Below, in pieces: positions 5,548 through 6,224 of a stretch of 6,224 nucleotides of DNA; the stretch's first letter is position 1, and each line of letters begins with the position of its first letter. The translations under genes were made by a program, and so were the position numbers. The notes beneath the pieces were generated by a model. The model made no database searches. It saw only the letters and a program-made list of their open reading frames with translations, and had not been told where the DNA came from. Source of the DNA: Flavobacteriales bacterium UBA5869 (lineage in GTDB: Bacteria > Bacteroidota > Bacteroidia > Flavobacteriales_D > Crocinitomicaceae); NCBI GenBank assembly GCA_002432565.1, contig DJFP01000136.1:1-6224 (forward strand), given 5' to 3'.

Positions 5548-6165
5548 TTAGCAGCAATTATAGTACATCACCGCTCTGCCTTTTTTCTTTGAATAGGCCA
5601 TATGTCTGCCATCTTCCGATCCCAGCAGGTAAAAGAACCCGATCGATTGCTTGTTAGCTTTTACTTCCTCCCAGGTTTCTTTGTCGATGTAATAGCTTTG
5701 ATCTTCATAAAGCTCTTCGTCTTTTAAAGCCGGACTACTGAATTTATCCTCGGAGAAGAATTCCTTAATCCGTTTGGTGATAAAAGCATCGGTGTCTTTT
5801 TTGGAGTTGATATTCCCGGTGAAGTCGTATCCCAGCAGGAAGTTTGCGTCGAACTCTTCTTTCAACAGTTTTTTTCCTTCCTGATTGGTGATCGTGAAAA
5901 GGACTTTTCCCTTCAGCAGGCTTTCTCCGGTAATCACAATGCGGAATTCGTCTTTCCCGGCAGGATCTGAAAAGGTATGAAATACTTTGTTTTCAATCAG
6001 GTGTTCCGATTTTTTGGCCAATTCTTCCGACTCCTTCTGTGCTTCTGTTTTCGGTTCTGTTTCCACCGATTTTACAGCCTCTTCGCGGGTGGATTCACCA
6101 CAGGAAGTGATAGTCATGGATATTCCCGCCAAAAACATTAAAAGTGAATAGTTCGCTTTGTACAT
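5548..6165 (-). CDS. Putative lipoprotein of unknown function
   Basis: I do not recognise the family. The 205-residue product starts with a short basic N-terminus, a hydrophobic core (about 7-20) and a lipobox-like ITSC ending at Cys22, consistent with a type II signal peptide and a lipidated mature protein. After Cys22 comes a Glu/Lys-rich low-complexity linker (about 23-57), typical of a tether between membrane and folded domain. From about residue 58 to the end the sequence looks like an alpha/beta domain (FRIVITGESLLKGKVLFTITNQEGKKLLKEEF, then DTDAFITKRIKEFF). It ends in two adjacent cysteines, MYYNCC. No enzyme motif is visible. The Cys is followed by GES rather than a clear run of acidic residues, so surface export through a Bacteroidota export signal is uncertain. 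The ATG at 6165 is the first start after an in-frame stop. The previous gene ends only 5 bp upstream, so the two are probably co-transcribed. Confidence 0.8.
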   Translation of the reverse strand: MYKANYSLLMFLAGISMTITSCGESTREEAVKSVETEPKTEAQKESEELAKKSEHLIENKVFHTFSDPAGKDEFRIVITGESLLKGKVLFTITNQEGKKLLKEEFDANFLLGYDFTGNINSKKDTDAFITKRIKEFFSEDKFSSPALKDEELYEDQSYYIDKETWEEVKANKQSIGFFYLLGSEDGRHMAYSKKKGRAVMYYNCC

Positions 6166-6170
6166 ACCTT

Positions 6171-6224
6171 CTATTTTTCAATTTGTTCTAACCAGTTTGC
6201 GATTCCGGCTTTTATATCCGATTC
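6171..6224 (-). CDS. C-terminal fragment of an unidentified protein (5' end outside window)
   Basis: On the minus strand one frame is open from the window edge to a TAG at 6173-6171 and encodes the last 17 residues, ESDIKAGIANWLEQIEK, which look like an amphipathic terminal helix. The stop falls 5 bp before the lipoprotein start, the close spacing expected of an operon; the other two minus-strand frames are interrupted by stops. The fragment is too short to name. The sequence AGAAGG overlapping this stop is too close to the next ATG to be a good ribosome-binding site. Confidence 0.5.
   Translation of the reverse strand, partial: ESDIKAGIANWLEQIEK

Overview
The window looks like a chromosomal stretch of a Bacteroidota bacterium, probably order Flavobacteriales. 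This rests on an outer-membrane receptor that pairs a carboxypeptidase-regulatory-like domain with a TonB plug and barrel, the near absence of Shine-Dalgarno sequences, TAnnTTTG-like -7 elements, moderately AT-rich DNA, and short-period intergenic repeats. I cannot fix the genus; a Fluviicola/Crocinitomicaceae-like organism is a guess from general resemblance.

Layout. Positions 1-182 hold the 3' end of a plus-strand membrane-protein gene. A 130-bp gap (183-312) follows, with three 9-bp tandem repeat units and a candidate promoter. The plus-strand pair is a TonB-dependent receptor (313-2946) and, 14 bp later, the ribosome-rescue hydrolase arfB (2961-3365). These converge on a minus-strand block read from right to left: the tail of an unidentified gene (6171-6224), a putative lipoprotein (5548-6165), a 204-bp gap with a striking TTGAAC/TTCA repeat cluster, then lemA (5343-4780), an HtpX-like M48 membrane protease (4770-3850) and a small four-helix membrane protein (3850-3395). 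A small hairpin lies between the convergent ends.

How the genes work together. lemA, the protease and the four-helix protein are very tightly packed (9-bp gap, then a stop/start overlap), so they are probably one transcript with a joint membrane role. LemA plus an M48 protease is a recurrent pairing; the third, translationally coupled gene is the part I cannot assign and is the best candidate for something undescribed. The receptor and arfB are probably co-transcribed, but no functional link is evident.

Overall this is mostly ordinary housekeeping and envelope content. I see no mobile element, CRISPR array, phage gene, RNA gene or defence system. The most useful leads are the third gene of the lemA operon and the two short-period intergenic repeats.
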